Origin: Welwitschia mirabilis
Taxonomy: Eukaryota; Gnetophyta; Gnetopsida; Welwitschiales
Direction: 5' to 3'
Assembly: GCA_051453625.1 (NCBI GenBank)
Contig: JBOZIK010000001.1
Coordinates: 262,319,069 to 262,383,068 of the forward strand
Length of the DNA: 64,000 nucleotides
Shown one piece after another: positions 1 to 11,782 of this stretch. A program made the position numbers and the translations under genes. Numbering within the stretch: position 1 is the stretch's first letter; each line of letters opens with the position of its first letter. A model generated the notes under the pieces. It did no database searches and was not told the DNA's origin. It was given only the letters and a program-made list of their open reading frames with translations.

Positions 1-212
1 ATATCTCTTGTGTGACTTTTCAATGGAGATTTATATTTCTTAATTATTTTTTGAGTTAGAACTCTATTTCAAATTTTTGCTTAATTATTGCGTTAATTAA
101 CTTATTCATTTTTATTAAGGTTATCATTATGAATGACAAATGACAACTATCATTGTTTTTTATCATGGCTAAATGTGAGATTATGTTATAGATACTTAGT
201 TTAAACATTTAG
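1..212. other. AT-rich flank, nothing recognised
   Basis: No reading frame, repeat or RNA is recognisable. I see no plant snRNA promoter directly before the U6-like sequence: no USE-like TCCCACATCG box and no clear TATA box about 30 bases upstream. This supports reading the U6 copy as a retroposed pseudogene. Confidence 0.5.
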
Positions 213-315
213 GTACCTTTGGAGGCATCTCATAAAATTGGAATGATACAGAAAAGATTAGCATGGCCGTTTGCATAAGAATGTCACACCCACAATGAAC
301 AATGGTGCAAATCTT
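213..315 (+). pseudogene. U6: U6 snRNA pseudogene
   Basis: The stretch aligns along its whole length (about 102 nt) with plant U6 snRNA, the spliceosomal RNA that pairs with U4 and the 5' splice site. Recognisable blocks are the 5' stem (GTACCTTTGGAGGCATC), the near-invariant GATAAAATTGGAACGATACA region (here CATAAAATTGGAATGATACA), AGATTAGCATGGCC, and the 3' part ending ATGGTGCAAAT. The ACAGAGA box is changed to ACAGAAA and the CCCCTGCGCAAGGATGACACGC part has several changes, many of them C to T. The 3' oligo-T terminator is reduced to CTTT, and no upstream promoter elements are visible. It is therefore very unlikely to be a working gene. It is followed within about 30 nt, on the same strand, by a LINE endonuclease frame. 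Confidence 0.9.
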
Positions 316-1786
316 TGGCACACATTTACAATAGAAAAAATATTTGGTCTAATCATAGTAATCTTGGAGGACAAAAAGTTTGGAGTAATGAAGATCTCAT
401 AGAAATGGAATTGTTAAAAAGGTAAAAGAATGAGAAAAAGTAAAAGTATGCGATAAAGGAAAATTGTGTATCATGATACAAGAAACCTTATTATAATTCC
501 GAAGAAAAATAATTCAAACAATGCATGATTAGCTCATAGTCTAGTTTTATAAATATTAATGGGAATATTATAGTGGAAATGCTAACATTGGATGGTATTA
601 ACCTCTTTAAAACCTTGATATTTTTTCCTTTATTGATACGTGGGAAGTTGAAGCGTTTTAAGAATTTTAAATCACAAGTTATACCAAAATAACTATGATG
701 AATTCCTAATCTAGTACAGAAGGAAGACCTTCTAAAGGACTAGTATGCAATTTTTGGAATATTATTACTATTGAAGAGATGGATGTCCTTGAGTAGTATA
801 TTTGACTTAAGATTGCATATGAATTAGGTAAAATATCTTCCTTACATTCTGTTATTCTACACCTAGAGAAGCATCATTGTATCATAGATAATGTTATGAT
901 AGAGATTACTTATATCAAAGTTTAAGGCAAGATGTCACACATTTTTTTGTAGAGAGGTATTGTTCTTATTTTTTGTAATTTTAATACTAGAATAGCATTG
1001 TAAAATGTTTAAATTTTACAAGAAAATGATAGTAAACCAATTACTTGTACTTTCATGAAAGGAAAAATGATCTTTAAGATTGATCTTCATAAGATTCTAT
1101 GATTAATTGAATGAGTCATTAATTAGTAGACTTATCACAAGAGTTGGATTTTATTATTACACATGGCATAAATGATTTTGCAAATTCAAATTCTTGTACT
1201 ATTTCAAGATAGTAAGGAAGCTCTTGTATTGATCTCCTGCTCACTATAGTCAGTAGCCGATAATCTCTATTTAATTTTAGAATTAGTAAAGGTTTATTAA
1301 ATCAGCACATTGCTTTTTAGGATTTCATTTGGCCAATATTCAAACTTTAGTTTAAAAGATACATAAAAGAACATGCATGAGAATAATAGAGGGTCTCAAG
1401 TAAGAATTTTAATTAGAGGTTTAAAAATTTTAGCATAATGTTGAAAATGGGAATTAAAAATATTACAATTGTTACTACAATAGTAGATCACTTAGTAAAA
1501 AAGTTCATGCTAGTTTTTGAGAAATTATGATTTGATGAAGATTGTAAACAGGCTAGAATGACATGGAAGAGATCATAATTAGAACTAATGTCTTCATGAT
1601 ATACCAATGATTAATTAAAAATAAGAAAAGGTAGTGGATTACAATGCATCAAGTTAAGCTTTATCATAAGCTAAAATAAAACTCAAAAAGTTTTTGATGG
1701 CTACTATAAAGTAAGACAAATATTAACTATAATATTTTATTAATTGAGGTTTCGACTATTTTTTAGAACCTATATGATAATCAAGT
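316..1786 (+). pseudogene. LINE ORF2 remnant, 5' part (endonuclease domain)
   Basis: This is a decayed non-LTR retrotransposon ORF2, read across several frames. Landmarks of the APE-type endonuclease appear in order. A degraded SWNxNGLGG-like start lies near 345-370. LCIMIQETL near 470 matches the catalytic QET motif. LIFCNFNTRI near 965-1000 matches the (C)GDFNARIG motif, with the catalytic Asp changed to Asn by G to A. GSSCIDLLLT near 1210-1245 matches the GSSxIDYxLxS motif. NQHIAF near 1295-1315 matches SDHxPL. FDEDCKQAR near 1530-1555 matches the linker before the RT. The frame stops at 1786, where the LTR of element B begins, and the RT domain resumes at about 15523. Assignment to a LINE is firm; the clade is not resolved. 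Confidence 0.75.
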
Positions 1787-1874
1787 TGTGACATTTCTAA
1801 TTTTCTTTTTAATAATTAATATAAAAAATAAAATTATAAAATAAAAATAGCTTTAGAAGATAAAAAAATACGAT
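1787..1874 (-). repeat. Outer fragment of element B 3' LTR
   Basis: On the plus strand it starts TGTGACATTTCTAATTTTC and aligns closely over about 88 bp with the start of the LTR at 15004 (TGTAACATTTTCAATTTTC). The match stops where element A's LTR begins. It is the terminal piece of the B 3' LTR cut off by insertion of element A. Confidence 0.7.
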
Positions 1875-2352
1875 TGTCCCAATTTTAAAAATAAATAAAG
1901 CAAGATGCCTTATTAAGACTTTATGCTTTATTATTTTTCTTTACTGTTAATAGATAAATTTTATTTAGTTAAATATGTTATAACTATTTAAGGGGCATAA
2001 CCCTTAGAAAAGAGTCATGTAGAACATCTGTGTTGTTTTATGATGTTAAATGGAGACCTAATGAAAGCATTAACATGCATGGAAGGACCTTGACAAGCTG
2101 GCTTGGTGTGCTAGTAACGCCATAGGGTGGACCTTGAAGGTACCATGATCTAGCTTGGCCACTATACCAAGACTTTGTATTTGATAAAGAATGAAGATGC
2201 AATGTGTTTTTTAAATTTATTAATGATAAGTTTCACATTTTTTCTATTAATCATGTTTTTCCACTATGTTGTCTCCCAAAATATTGCATTTTTAAATCTT
2301 TCAATATTTTTTGGTGATCTTATTTTTAGAAAATGGAAGTAAGAAAATTATA
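1875..2352 (+). repeat. 5' LTR of element A
   Basis: It starts TGTCCCAATTTT and aligns along its length with 11266-11782. Shared stretches include the region around GGGCATAACCCTTAGAAAAG and the AAATGGAGACC block. It also aligns with the reverse complement of element B's LTRs. It ends just before a recognisable PBS. Confidence 0.75.
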
Positions 2353-2370
2353 GTTCGTATTAGAGCAAAT
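2353..2370 (+). other. Primer binding site of element A
   Basis: GTTCGTATTAGAGCAAATGA resembles the ATTGGTATCAGAGC site complementary to the 3' end of initiator tRNA-Met. It directly follows the LTR. The next bases (AAATGATCCATAA) also match the sequence after element B's PBS (AAATCATCCATAA). Confidence 0.65.
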
Positions 2371-5039
2371 GATCCATAATGGAGTTTCTTTAAAGGTAAT
2401 ATACTTGGCATTTTATTAACAAAAGAAAAGTAATAATACATTGTCATGTAAAATAAAAGAAAAAGCCTACATAAAAGATTACAATAGTGGAAGACATTGA
2501 AAGAAAGAAAGAAAAGGAACATGTGTTTCTCTTACAGAAACCATCATAACCTTAAGACATGAGGGAGAAGAACCACTAGGAAATGGCTTAAGAGGATTAA
2601 GAATGATTTTCCCTTCCACATCATCTAGAAGAAGTAATCCATTGTTATATATTTTCTATATTAATGGTTTAACAATGGAATAATACACTAAATCAAAGCT
2701 CTAAATGCTTCTTTCAAACCTTAAACATATGATAAAAAGTGCATATATCTTCCTTCTTAATTACAAGTCTCTCTAATAAATGGCTTAGCACCCATTTCAA
2801 GTGAGAAATCTTGCCATTCTTTATGAAAGATTCACCATTGATTCTTCCATCTATGCTTGCTTATTCTTTAAAGATTGATTATCTAAAGTGTAGCACATGA
2901 CATCTAGTTTGGAGAAATAAAAGTAGAAGAGTGAGAAATAATAACTAAATCTTATCTATAAAGATGTTGAATATAATGCAAAATTCATACCTCAAGAATA
3001 ATATTCCAAACATTGGAAGTCTTTAATTGATGCATTTTATAGGGATCCATACAATGCAACACATCTAGCCCATTGATAATCAATTCAAGGTTGCATTAGA
3101 TAAGATCCCATGTGGGATTAACAATATAATACTATGTAATTTTTCTAATTTCAAAACTTGAAAGTATTCATTGAAATTATGATCTCTATAATGAAATACA
3201 TCCTCTTAGGGTAACCTTACACTTTATTGCCTAATAGTTAAATCTTTAAATTACTCCACTTAATTAATATGGTCAATAAAGACTTAGATTTTAGAGATCA
3301 AACTTATGATCACTATAGGTAATGCTCTATCTATATTAGAAGAAGAAGCAATTAGCGAAAGTGATTTAGTGGAGTTACTAAATGGGGAGTAGTGAAAATC
3401 ACTAAAGAATGCATTCCCATTAGTGAGACAAAACCTCTTTGACCAATTGAAAGGGGTAGTACAAAAATTGACCACATATAAAAATAAATTAAAGTTGATC
3501 ACCCCATTGGAGAGATCCTTTAAAAACTTAAGAAAACATTACAATCTATAGGTTATTCAATGATGAAAAGATTAATAAATCACTTATTTCAATCCTTAAA
3601 CAAATATCTTAGTATTTATTCATGATCAACTTACATTTTTAGAGATGGAAAGTAGGAGAAGAAACTTTAGGAAACTCGTATAATAAAGGATGAAAAATTA
3701 GTTACATCGAAATATAATTCTAAGATATATGAAACACTAATTAATAATATTTATTATAACTCTTTACTCACTATAGTGAAGGACTGGTAGAGGATAATTC
3801 TCTTCTTCATCTCTCATGTTTTGTATAAGTGGATGTGAATGGACTTGTAGAGAAAGAAATTTTCCTCCTTTATGAGAAGATTAGTGAAGAGGATAAGATA
3901 ACAATTCTTTATGAGTATTCAATAAGAAATAGAAATTAACATAAAAAACCCAAAAAAAAAATTCTTACTCTTTATGTTTGAAGAAAAAACTCCACTAGTT
4001 AAAGAAAACATTAGACCAATTTTCTCACTAGAATGAGGTATGATTTTATGAGGATGAATTATGAGGAAAAAATTAAAATACATTATGATACCACTAGGAA
4101 GTTCAACTTGTTTAATATTTAGAAAGAGATTTCCTTCATGAAAATAAAAGAAGGATGCTTCTAGAAGTAAGAAAGCCTAAATTATAATTTAGTTTGACTT
4201 TATACAATTATGAAATGATATTGAATGGATGCTTTAAATTTAGCCAAAGTAAATCTCCTTATCGTGGGTCATAGACAAAAGATAAACCACATATTCTAAA
4301 AGTTGTAATGAATGAGAATAAAAAAGGCCACAACAAGCTATGAAAAAACCTCAAACTTTATAATAGAATATTAAAAAATATTTTAAAATAATTCCATGAT
4401 ACCACTACTAATGCATATTTTTGTTTACAAAGTCATAAAATGAAGTTTTAAATAAATTTGAGATTTGTAACTCATAGATAAAAAATCATTTAGGAGTAAG
4501 AGTTTCATTAGAGAGTTGAAAATATCCTATATGATTGATGGAGTGATATGGATCCGACCAAGGGAAGGATGGTGGAGGGAATAGCTTTGAGATTCAAAAG
4601 AGCATAAATAAAATATAGAACTTGGAAGACTTTAGGAGAACAAAAATTAAAATATGGAAAAAAAAGAGATTAGAGATATTAGAACTTAAGAGTAATTAGA
4701 ACTCTAATTGAGTTAGAAACCTATGATATTATTCATTAGTGAATCAAAGGTTATAATTAAATCATATCATTTTTTAAAAAAACCTTTTGAGACATACTTT
4801 ATAAACGGAAAGTTAACTTTTTATAAAGCTATGATAAAAAAAGATGAAAAAAAGAAGTTATAAAGACCTAAAAATAATAAAGAAATCACTAAAAAAAGGT
4901 CAATTAGTATAATAAAGATAAAATGTTAAAGAAATAAGACAAAAGAGAAAAGTATAGAAATTACCTTTTGAATAATCAGTAGTAATAAAAATAAGTATGA
5001 AATGGATCCATCATCTTATCTATAATGCAAAAGTGGAAT
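2371..5039 (+). other. Long leader of element A, unrecognised content
   Basis: This is 2.7 kb between the PBS and the tandem arrays. I recognise no gag, RT or RNA gene on either strand. The related element B has only about 150 bp in the same position, so either B lost this sequence or A gained an insertion here. Short open stretches (for example 2301-2522 and 3284-3502 on the minus strand) resemble no family I know. Confidence 0.4.
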
Positions 5040-5285
5040 CTAAAGTATCATATGATGTAAACGTAAAATTAATAAGAGTGATGTAATAAGTCAAAGTAAT
5101 GTAAAATTGAAATTAATGAGAGTCAATTAATAAGTTAAAGTAATATGAAAGTGAGATTAAAAAGAGTGATGTGCTAAACTTGAAGTGATGTGAAAGTGAC
5201 ATTAATAAGAGTAATGCGATAAGTTAATGTAATGTTAAAGTAACCTTAATGATGTAAAAGTTATGTGCTAAGTTAAAGTAGGAGT
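5040..5285 (+). repeat. ~44-bp tandem repeat in element A
   Basis: About five diverged copies have starts near 5086, 5130, 5173, 5217 and 5265. Each contains a core like AATAAGTTAAAGTAATGTGA followed by AAGTGACATTAAT. The array lies immediately upstream of the longer-unit array. Confidence 0.7.
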
Positions 5286-6640
5286 GTATAGGAACTACTT
5301 TATTAATAGATAGCATTAATGAATTTCATAGAGGACTATACAATATTAAATTATTAACATCATCACTTTTAAAAATGTACAAGGTATCATACTATTGATA
5401 AAGAGCATCGATGAATTCTACAAAGAATTATTGGGCACCATACCATTAACATTATAACTGTAGAACTATATAGGACATCACACTGCTGACAAATAGCATC
5501 GATAAACCTCATGGCAAACTCTAAGAGATTATGCTACTAACATCATTAATTTAAAATAATATAGGATGTTACACTGCTAATAGAAAGCATTGATGAGTTC
5601 CATATAGAATTATATGGTGCTACACTATTAACATCATCACTCAAAGACTACATAGGATGTTACAATGACAAAAACATTAATGAATCACATAAATGATAAT
5701 AGGATGCTACGTTACTGACATCATTACTTCAAAATTATATTGGGAATTGCATTATTAATAAAAAGCATTAATGAATTCCATAGAGAATTAAAGATGCCAT
5801 ACTATATAGCATCATTACTTCAAAACTATATAAGATGTCATATGAATAAAAGAAAGAATCAATGAACTTGATAAAAGATTATAGAATCTTAGACTACTAA
5901 CATCATTACTCCGAAACTATATAAGGCATTGTATTATTGAAAGACAACCTTCATGAATTCACAAAAGGCTATAGGGGATTACACTCTTAACATCATTACT
6001 CCAAAAATATATATATAACATTACACTACTAATAAATAGAATCAATGAATCCCATAAAGAACTATAGGATGCTATACCACTAACATTATCACTCTATATT
6101 TATATAGGACACTATAATGTTGACAAAGAGCATTAATGAATACCATGGAGACATATATGATGTTATGTTATCAACATCAACAATTTAGAGCTATATAGGG
6201 TGTCACACTACTAAAAGAGAGTAGTGATGAATCTCATAGAAGATATCAAATGCTACACTACTAACATCTTTAGTTAAAAATGCTATAGGATGCTACACTA
6301 CCAAGAAGAATTTGTGATAGACTACATTGAAGGCTATAGAATATTAAACTACTAATATCATTAGCCTAGAGTATTAGAAGTCACTACACTATTATTATGG
6401 AGCACTATAAAATGCCACATTGTTGCAAATAATCCTCAATGAATTCCATAGAAGGCATTAGAATGCTACATTATGACATAATTAGACTAAAAAGCTATAG
6501 GATGCTAAATTACCAATACAAAGCCCTAGTGGACTCCATAAAAGGCTATAGGATGTTACATTATTAACATCATGAGTCCAAAAGATTATAAGACATCACA
6601 CTCCTAAGAATAAATCTTGGTGGATCTTACAAAATTCTGT
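5286..6640 (+). repeat. ~91-bp tandem repeat array in element A (about 14 copies)
   Basis: The anchor AACATCAT(T/C)ACT recurs at about 5356, 5448, 5539, 5630, 5717, 5808, 5899, 5989, 6082, 6173, 6263 and 6354, a spacing of 87-93 bp. Each unit is made of two related halves of about 45 bp. Both halves contain a version of TATAGGATG(T/C)TACACTACTAA, and the second half begins with GCATTGATGAATTCCATAG. Copies are diverged and lose regularity after 6400. The same array, reverse-complemented, lies in element B. Confidence 0.85.
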
Positions 6641-7063
6641 TAGGATCTAAAATTAGTATTTTAGCATAATTAATTTATTAATTATTAAATTCTAGTTATT
6701 TTCTTATTAATTCAACATATGATATTATACATAGTTAATTACAAAAGAAGTTTTAGTAGTTTTACATGTAACTATTAAAATAACTAAATTTCAAGCTATA
6801 AAACATAGGTCACAAGTGGTGATGAAGGAAATATAACCCCTTGATCATACATATGTAAATGAATAATGAAATAATACATAGATAATCATATAAATAATAT
6901 TAAATAATGGATTAAAAAATCTCATCAATAATTCCAAGCCAATTATGTACATTTTGAGGCTTCACAAAAAGTAGCAAATGATAAAGTAACCTTCATCTTG
7001 ATAACATTTGAAGATTGATTATGGGAACAACTAATAAGAGACCTCTTCTCTAAAGTATAGTTA

Positions 7064-7096
<33 letters not shown>

Positions 7097-7139
7097 CACA
7101 TTCACTCACTCACCTAATCTCTTTCTCACTCTCTTTCTT
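6641..7139 (+). other. Array-to-gag spacer of element A
   Basis: It contains an AT-rich block (TAATTAATTTATTAATTATT) and an AAGCTATAAAACATAGGTCA block. Both have counterparts in element B near 13390-13500 (reverse complement), so the spacer is part of the family rather than a later insertion. Confidence 0.55.
7063..7097. repeat. (CT)n(TA)n microsatellite
   Basis: Alternating TCTCTCTCTCTC is followed by TATATATATATATATA. It lies within the array-to-gag spacer. Confidence 0.9.
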
Positions 7140-8020
7140 AGCTTAAACAAAAAGAATTCATAGCCTAGATAGATAACCCTCATAATTCTCAGAACCACAA
7201 ACTATTAAAAATATTAATAGATGAACAAGAAAATATGAAATACATAACTAGACTTAAGAAATTATAAATCACATCATGGAAGAAAATGATATGCAATGAT
7301 ATGTGAAGAAATTCCAAATATACGAGGACACTGACACTATAGGATCTTGTGAAGAAGAACTAAGATGGCTAAAATTTATTAAAAAATTAGTTTAAACTAA
7401 AAAAATTTAAAAATGGATTATGTACGAAGTGTACGAAATTTTTTTATTAGGTGATGTAGTAAGATGATGAATGATCTCCTTATGATAAGGAATAATTAAG
7501 TTGTTTAAGTAGATTTTGAAAAAGAATTCTAGAAGGAATTGAATCCAAATTATTTTGTTAAAATTAAAAGAATGTAGTTCAAGTATCTATAACTTAGAAG
7601 AAAGAGCTTTAATGAGAATTGAAATAAATTTTAAAAGATATAAAGGTTATAATCACAATGTAATCTTAAGGAACTTATTAATAATTTCATTAACACTCTT
7701 TGACTAAGATTATAAAAGTAGTGTACCTACTAGAGCTGAAGTCTCTATAAGAATCATACAAAAAAAATCAAATAATACATGATGATATAACAATGAGTCT
7801 CTATAACTTATTATGTGGCAAGAATTATCACATAATAACCAAGGCCATCAATTCTTAGTATATTTAGTTCTAACCTTAGATTCAACCCTAGTTTATTATA
7901 CTAAATTATGAAACACTAGTACACCAATATTACAAAACAAAGAATCACATTATCAAGAATTATTATAAAAAGAAGGGAATGAAAAAGTAGGCCTAACTTG
8001 AATATAAGAAGCATAATAAT
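7140..8020 (+). pseudogene. gag: gag remnant of element A
   Basis: Frame-shifted coding remnant between the spacer and the protease. Short stretches such as MENDMQ.YVKKFQIYEDTD and the IYNLEERALMRIEINFKRY segment are consistent with a capsid region, but no intact CCHC zinc knuckle can be seen. The start of the region (GATAACCCTCATAATTCTCA) has a reverse-complement counterpart in element B near 13050, which supports the assignment. It is called mainly by position, upstream of a clear protease and RT. Confidence 0.5.
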
Positions 8021-8089
8021 CAAGAAGCAAAATATTTTTTCCATTTAAATAGTTTTTGTGTGAAATCCATTTTTAATTATTAAACTTAG

Positions 8090-11000
8090 AGGATTATTAT
8101 AAATAAATATATTTTATTTCTTATAGATAGCAATGCTAGTGATAACTTTATTTCTCCTTTGATTACTAATAATTTTAAATAAAATTCATAAAAGAATTAA
8201 CTTATAAAGAAGAAATAATAGAAGGAAGAGTCCTAACGTAATCTAGTTATTACATAAATCTAATGTTTTAAATTAATGATTTATCATTTGTTAATAAATT
8301 TTACATTTTTGATATTGATAAATATGATACAATTATAGGATGTCCTTTTGAATAAGTATTTGAACATAAAGTTGGATTACTCGAAAAAAAAAGGGTTAAC
8401 CATGCTATTGATATTATATCTAGAGCATAGCCCATTTCACAAGCACATTATATATTTTTATTCATTGAACTAAAGAAATTAAACCTTTAAATCTAGTAGT
8501 TAATGAATGAAGTTAAACTTACACCTAGCATATCACCATGGAAGGTCCTAGTGTCATATGTTAAAAGAAGAATGGATCACTTAGATTCTACATTAGTAAT
8601 TAATAGTTGAAAAAATGTATTAATTAAAATAAATAATTATTACCTTAAATTGATAATATTTTTGACCAATCATGGGGAGTAGAATAAGTTTCCAAATTAG
8701 ATTTGAAGTTTGATTATCATCAAATTCAAATCAAGGAAGAAGACATTTTAAAAAGATATTTTAAAACTAGATATGGTAATTTTGGATTTATTCATATTCC
8801 TTTTGATGTTACTAATGATCTTATCACATTCATGACTATAATGAATAATATATTTCATTCTTATCTATGTTAACTCATTATTGCTTTTATGAATGATATG
8901 TAGATTTATTTAAAGAGTATAAATAAACATATTCAACATTTAAAAATGTTCTATAGTTATTCAATTTAAGTAACATGTACAAATAGCTAAATTAAGTATT
9001 TAGAATTATTCAAGAGATCCATATATTATTTGGGACATGTAACATGTAATCAACGAATTAAGACTAATTCAAACATAGCACAAGTAGAACCAAGGAATCC
9101 CATTTAAGTAAAGAGTTTATTAGGATTAGTAATAATTTATAGACATTTTGTTCAATATTCTTGCAAAATTTGAAGTCTAATAAATATTTAAATTAAGTTA
9201 AAATTACATTTCATATTGATAACATATGTAGAAAAGCATTCCTTAAAACGAAACTTCTATTTACCTCAGCTCTAATTTTGAAGATTTAGAAATGCGAAAA
9301 ATGTTTTTATAGTCATCAATGCTTGTAGAGAAGGAATAAGAGAAATCTTAATGTATGATAGATAAGTGATTACTTGTGATTCTAGAAAATTTAGTGAGCA
9401 TAAGCATAATTACCTACTGCATTATTTGGGATTATTAATCATCATTCATGCTATGAAAATTTTAAAGCACTATTCTTTGGAAGGTAAATTTTAATTAAAA
9501 ACTAACTATAAAATTATGAATATATTATAGAAATAGCCTTTTTTAAACATAAAACAAATAATATGGATTAAGATGTTAGCTAGATATGATTTTAATCTTA
9601 AATACACTAATGAAAAAAAGAAAAAGGTTGTAGATTCTCTTAGGTACATGTGGTACATGATGGTTTATGCTATCAACTAAAAAGTGATAAAGGACATCAA
9701 AATACATATGTCTCAAGATGAATTATTTAGTAAAATATGGACAAATATAGTGGCAATAAAAGGGTTACTACATTATTACTTAACCAATGATAATGTACTG
9801 ATGATACGAGGTAAAGCCTATATTCTTACATGAGTTTGATGTCATTAAATTCTTAAGGATGTTTATGAATTTTTTTTATGTAAGTTACCTTGTATTTTTA
9901 AAGACATGCATCATCATAAGAAATTATTAATATTGATTAGAAATAAAGAATTAAACTAGTAATTTAATTAAGGGTTTCCCTATGCATTAAAAGATTAAGT
10001 TCGAACAATGAAACTAAACTGGATTTCTTAATCCTTTAGAAGTACCATCATGAAAGTGAAAAGAAAATACCATGATTTTTATCATAGATTTTCTAAAAAA
10101 TATTAAAAGTCATGATGCTGTTTTCATGGTATTAGTAGATTGATGAAAATGGCTTACTTGATTATAATTAAGACTATAGCCATAGTGGAAGAAATTGTAA
10201 ATGAATTTATAAGGAATGTATTTTGATTGCATATCACTTCTAAAATTATTATTTTGAAGTAAGATATTAAGTTTGTGCAAAATTTTTGACAAGAATTATT
10301 TAAATAATTTGAAACTCAAGCATTTTTCAATGAAATTTTACATCTAAAAATGAATGGAAAAACTAAGTGAATTAATCATATGTTAGAAGACATTCTAAGA
10401 AGCATGTGGTAGAAAACTAAATAGATGAGAAGACTACTTTTACGTAATAGAATTTACATGTAATCAAGGCTATTAAACTTCCATTAAATGTTTTTCATTT
10501 AAAGTAATGTATGAATGAAATTAAACAAGATCTATTACTTAGTTTAACCAAATACAAAGAATAAAAATTATAATAAGAGAAAATTTAAAGTATGAAAAAA
10601 ATCATAAACAAGGTTCAGAAATAGTTGCAATAAGATCAAGATAGATACAAAACATATTTTGACTATGAGCACTATAATCACATGATTCAAAATAGTGATC
10701 AACTACTACTTAGAGTTAAGCATAAAAGATCATCTTTGAAATTATAAAAGTATAATAAACTAGCCCTCCAGTTTTGTGGAACTTTTTATATTATTTAAAG
10801 AATAACAATTTGTCATACAAAATTGATATTATAGAAGAGTGGTCACATATTCATCTAGCTATTCATGTCATAATTTTTAATCCCTATTACTCAAGAAAAT
10901 ATGATGATGAAATTATTGGTTAAAAGATTCTTTTAATAAGATATAATCTTACTTTCATCATGAAACTAGTTAAGGATAAGAAGAACAGAGAAAATAAACT

Positions 11001-11244
11001 AAAGGATAAAACCATAAAAGTAATATTGGTTGGATGGTCATATTGTAATCAACATAGTTATAAAAATAAAGGATTTATAGAAAAGTCATTTTAAAATTTT
11101 CAAAAATGATGATGAAATGAAATATAATAATTTTTTAATCTTTCATGCAATAGAACATGATGAGGATGAGGTTCTTAAGGTAGAATAAGATCAAGTATAG
11201 GATGTTCTAATGTAAGAGAAATGGTTCAAGGATGAACAACTATC
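8090..11244 (+). pseudogene. pol: pol remnant of element A (PR-RT-RH-IN-chromodomain)
   Basis: Protease: LIDSNASDNFISP near 8100-8140 matches the DSGASHNFIS active site. RT: SPW near 8530, then FDQ...SKLDLKFDYHQIQIKEEDI near 8660-8750 matches the SKIDLRSGYHQI block, followed by FKTRYGNFGF and the IPF.VTN segment near 8765-8815. RNase H: AFLKTKLLFTSA near 9235-9275, then a LPTALF..INH segment near 9410-9450. Integrase: a GLLNPLEVPS segment near 10020, VFMVLVD.WKW near 10115-10150, and the LHLKMNGKTE stretch near 10340-10370, matching FHPQTDGQTER. The tail, near 10760-11100, matches the RFYGPFKVIERI...AYRLDLP and chromodomain region. Stops fall at Gln, Arg and Trp positions throughout. It is not functional. 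Confidence 0.85.
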
Positions 11245-11265
11245 TTAAGGGGTCTTCTACCATAA
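11245..11265 (+). other. Polypurine tract region of element A
   Basis: CTTAAGGGGTCT just before the 3' LTR start at 11266 corresponds to the TTAAGGGGGGAG tract of element B. The decayed coding end (GGTTCAAGGATGAACAAC) precedes it in both elements. Confidence 0.6.
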
Positions 11266-11782
11266 TGTCAAAACCTTCAAAAGAAAGGTGTCATAGAAAC
11301 ATTTTTGTTTTATAATTTTGTTAATTATCAATAAATAGTTTTTATTTAATTAAATATATTATAATCATTTAAGAAACACAACCTTTAGGGAAGAGTGATG
11401 TCAACTATTTATATGATTTTACCAATGTTAAATGAAACCATTGGAAATGCATAGGCCATCCATGGAAGTTGTACAAGCATGCTAAGAAACTTAACAAGCT
11501 AGATTGATCACCTTGCATTCATACAAACTAGATCTTAAAGGTAGCATGATCTATTTATGCCACCATACAAAAATTGTACATTTGAAAAATCTAAAAGATT
11601 TATTTTTTTTTTGGAATTAATAAATATAAATGTGATATTTTTATTTTCTATCATGTTGTTTTAATGATAATATTAATAAAGAATAACTAATTTTTATGAT
11701 ATTCCCCAAAGATGTTTCATTTATTAATCATTTAATACTTTTTATGATCTTATTTTTATAATATAGAAAGGAAAACATAACA
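11266..11782 (+). repeat. 3' LTR of element A
   Basis: It starts TGTCAAAACC after the PPT and aligns with the 5' LTR up to the shared GATCTTATTTTTA block and a terminal ACA. The end coordinate is approximate. Confidence 0.7.

Larger units (their letters stand above)
1875..11782 (+). mobile_element. Ty3/gypsy element A (plus strand), chromovirus-like
   Basis: This is a nearly full-length, heavily decayed LTR retrotransposon of about 9.9 kb. Order: 5' LTR 1875-2352, iMet-type PBS, a long leader, two tandem repeat arrays (5040-6640), gag, protease, RT, RNase H, integrase, a chromodomain-like tail, PPT and 3' LTR 11266-11782. No frame stays open for more than about 60 codons. The two LTRs differ at many sites, which indicates great age. 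It sits inside the 3' LTR of element B, in opposite orientation and of the same family. I see no clean 5-bp target duplication. Confidence 0.8.

Noticed and set aside
213-315. A functional U6 snRNA gene
   Set aside because: Changes in the ACAGAGA box, loss of the oligo-T terminator and no USE or TATA element upstream.
3284-3502. 72-codon minus-strand ORF as a gene
   Set aside because: No recognisable motif, and the length is expected by chance in this sequence.
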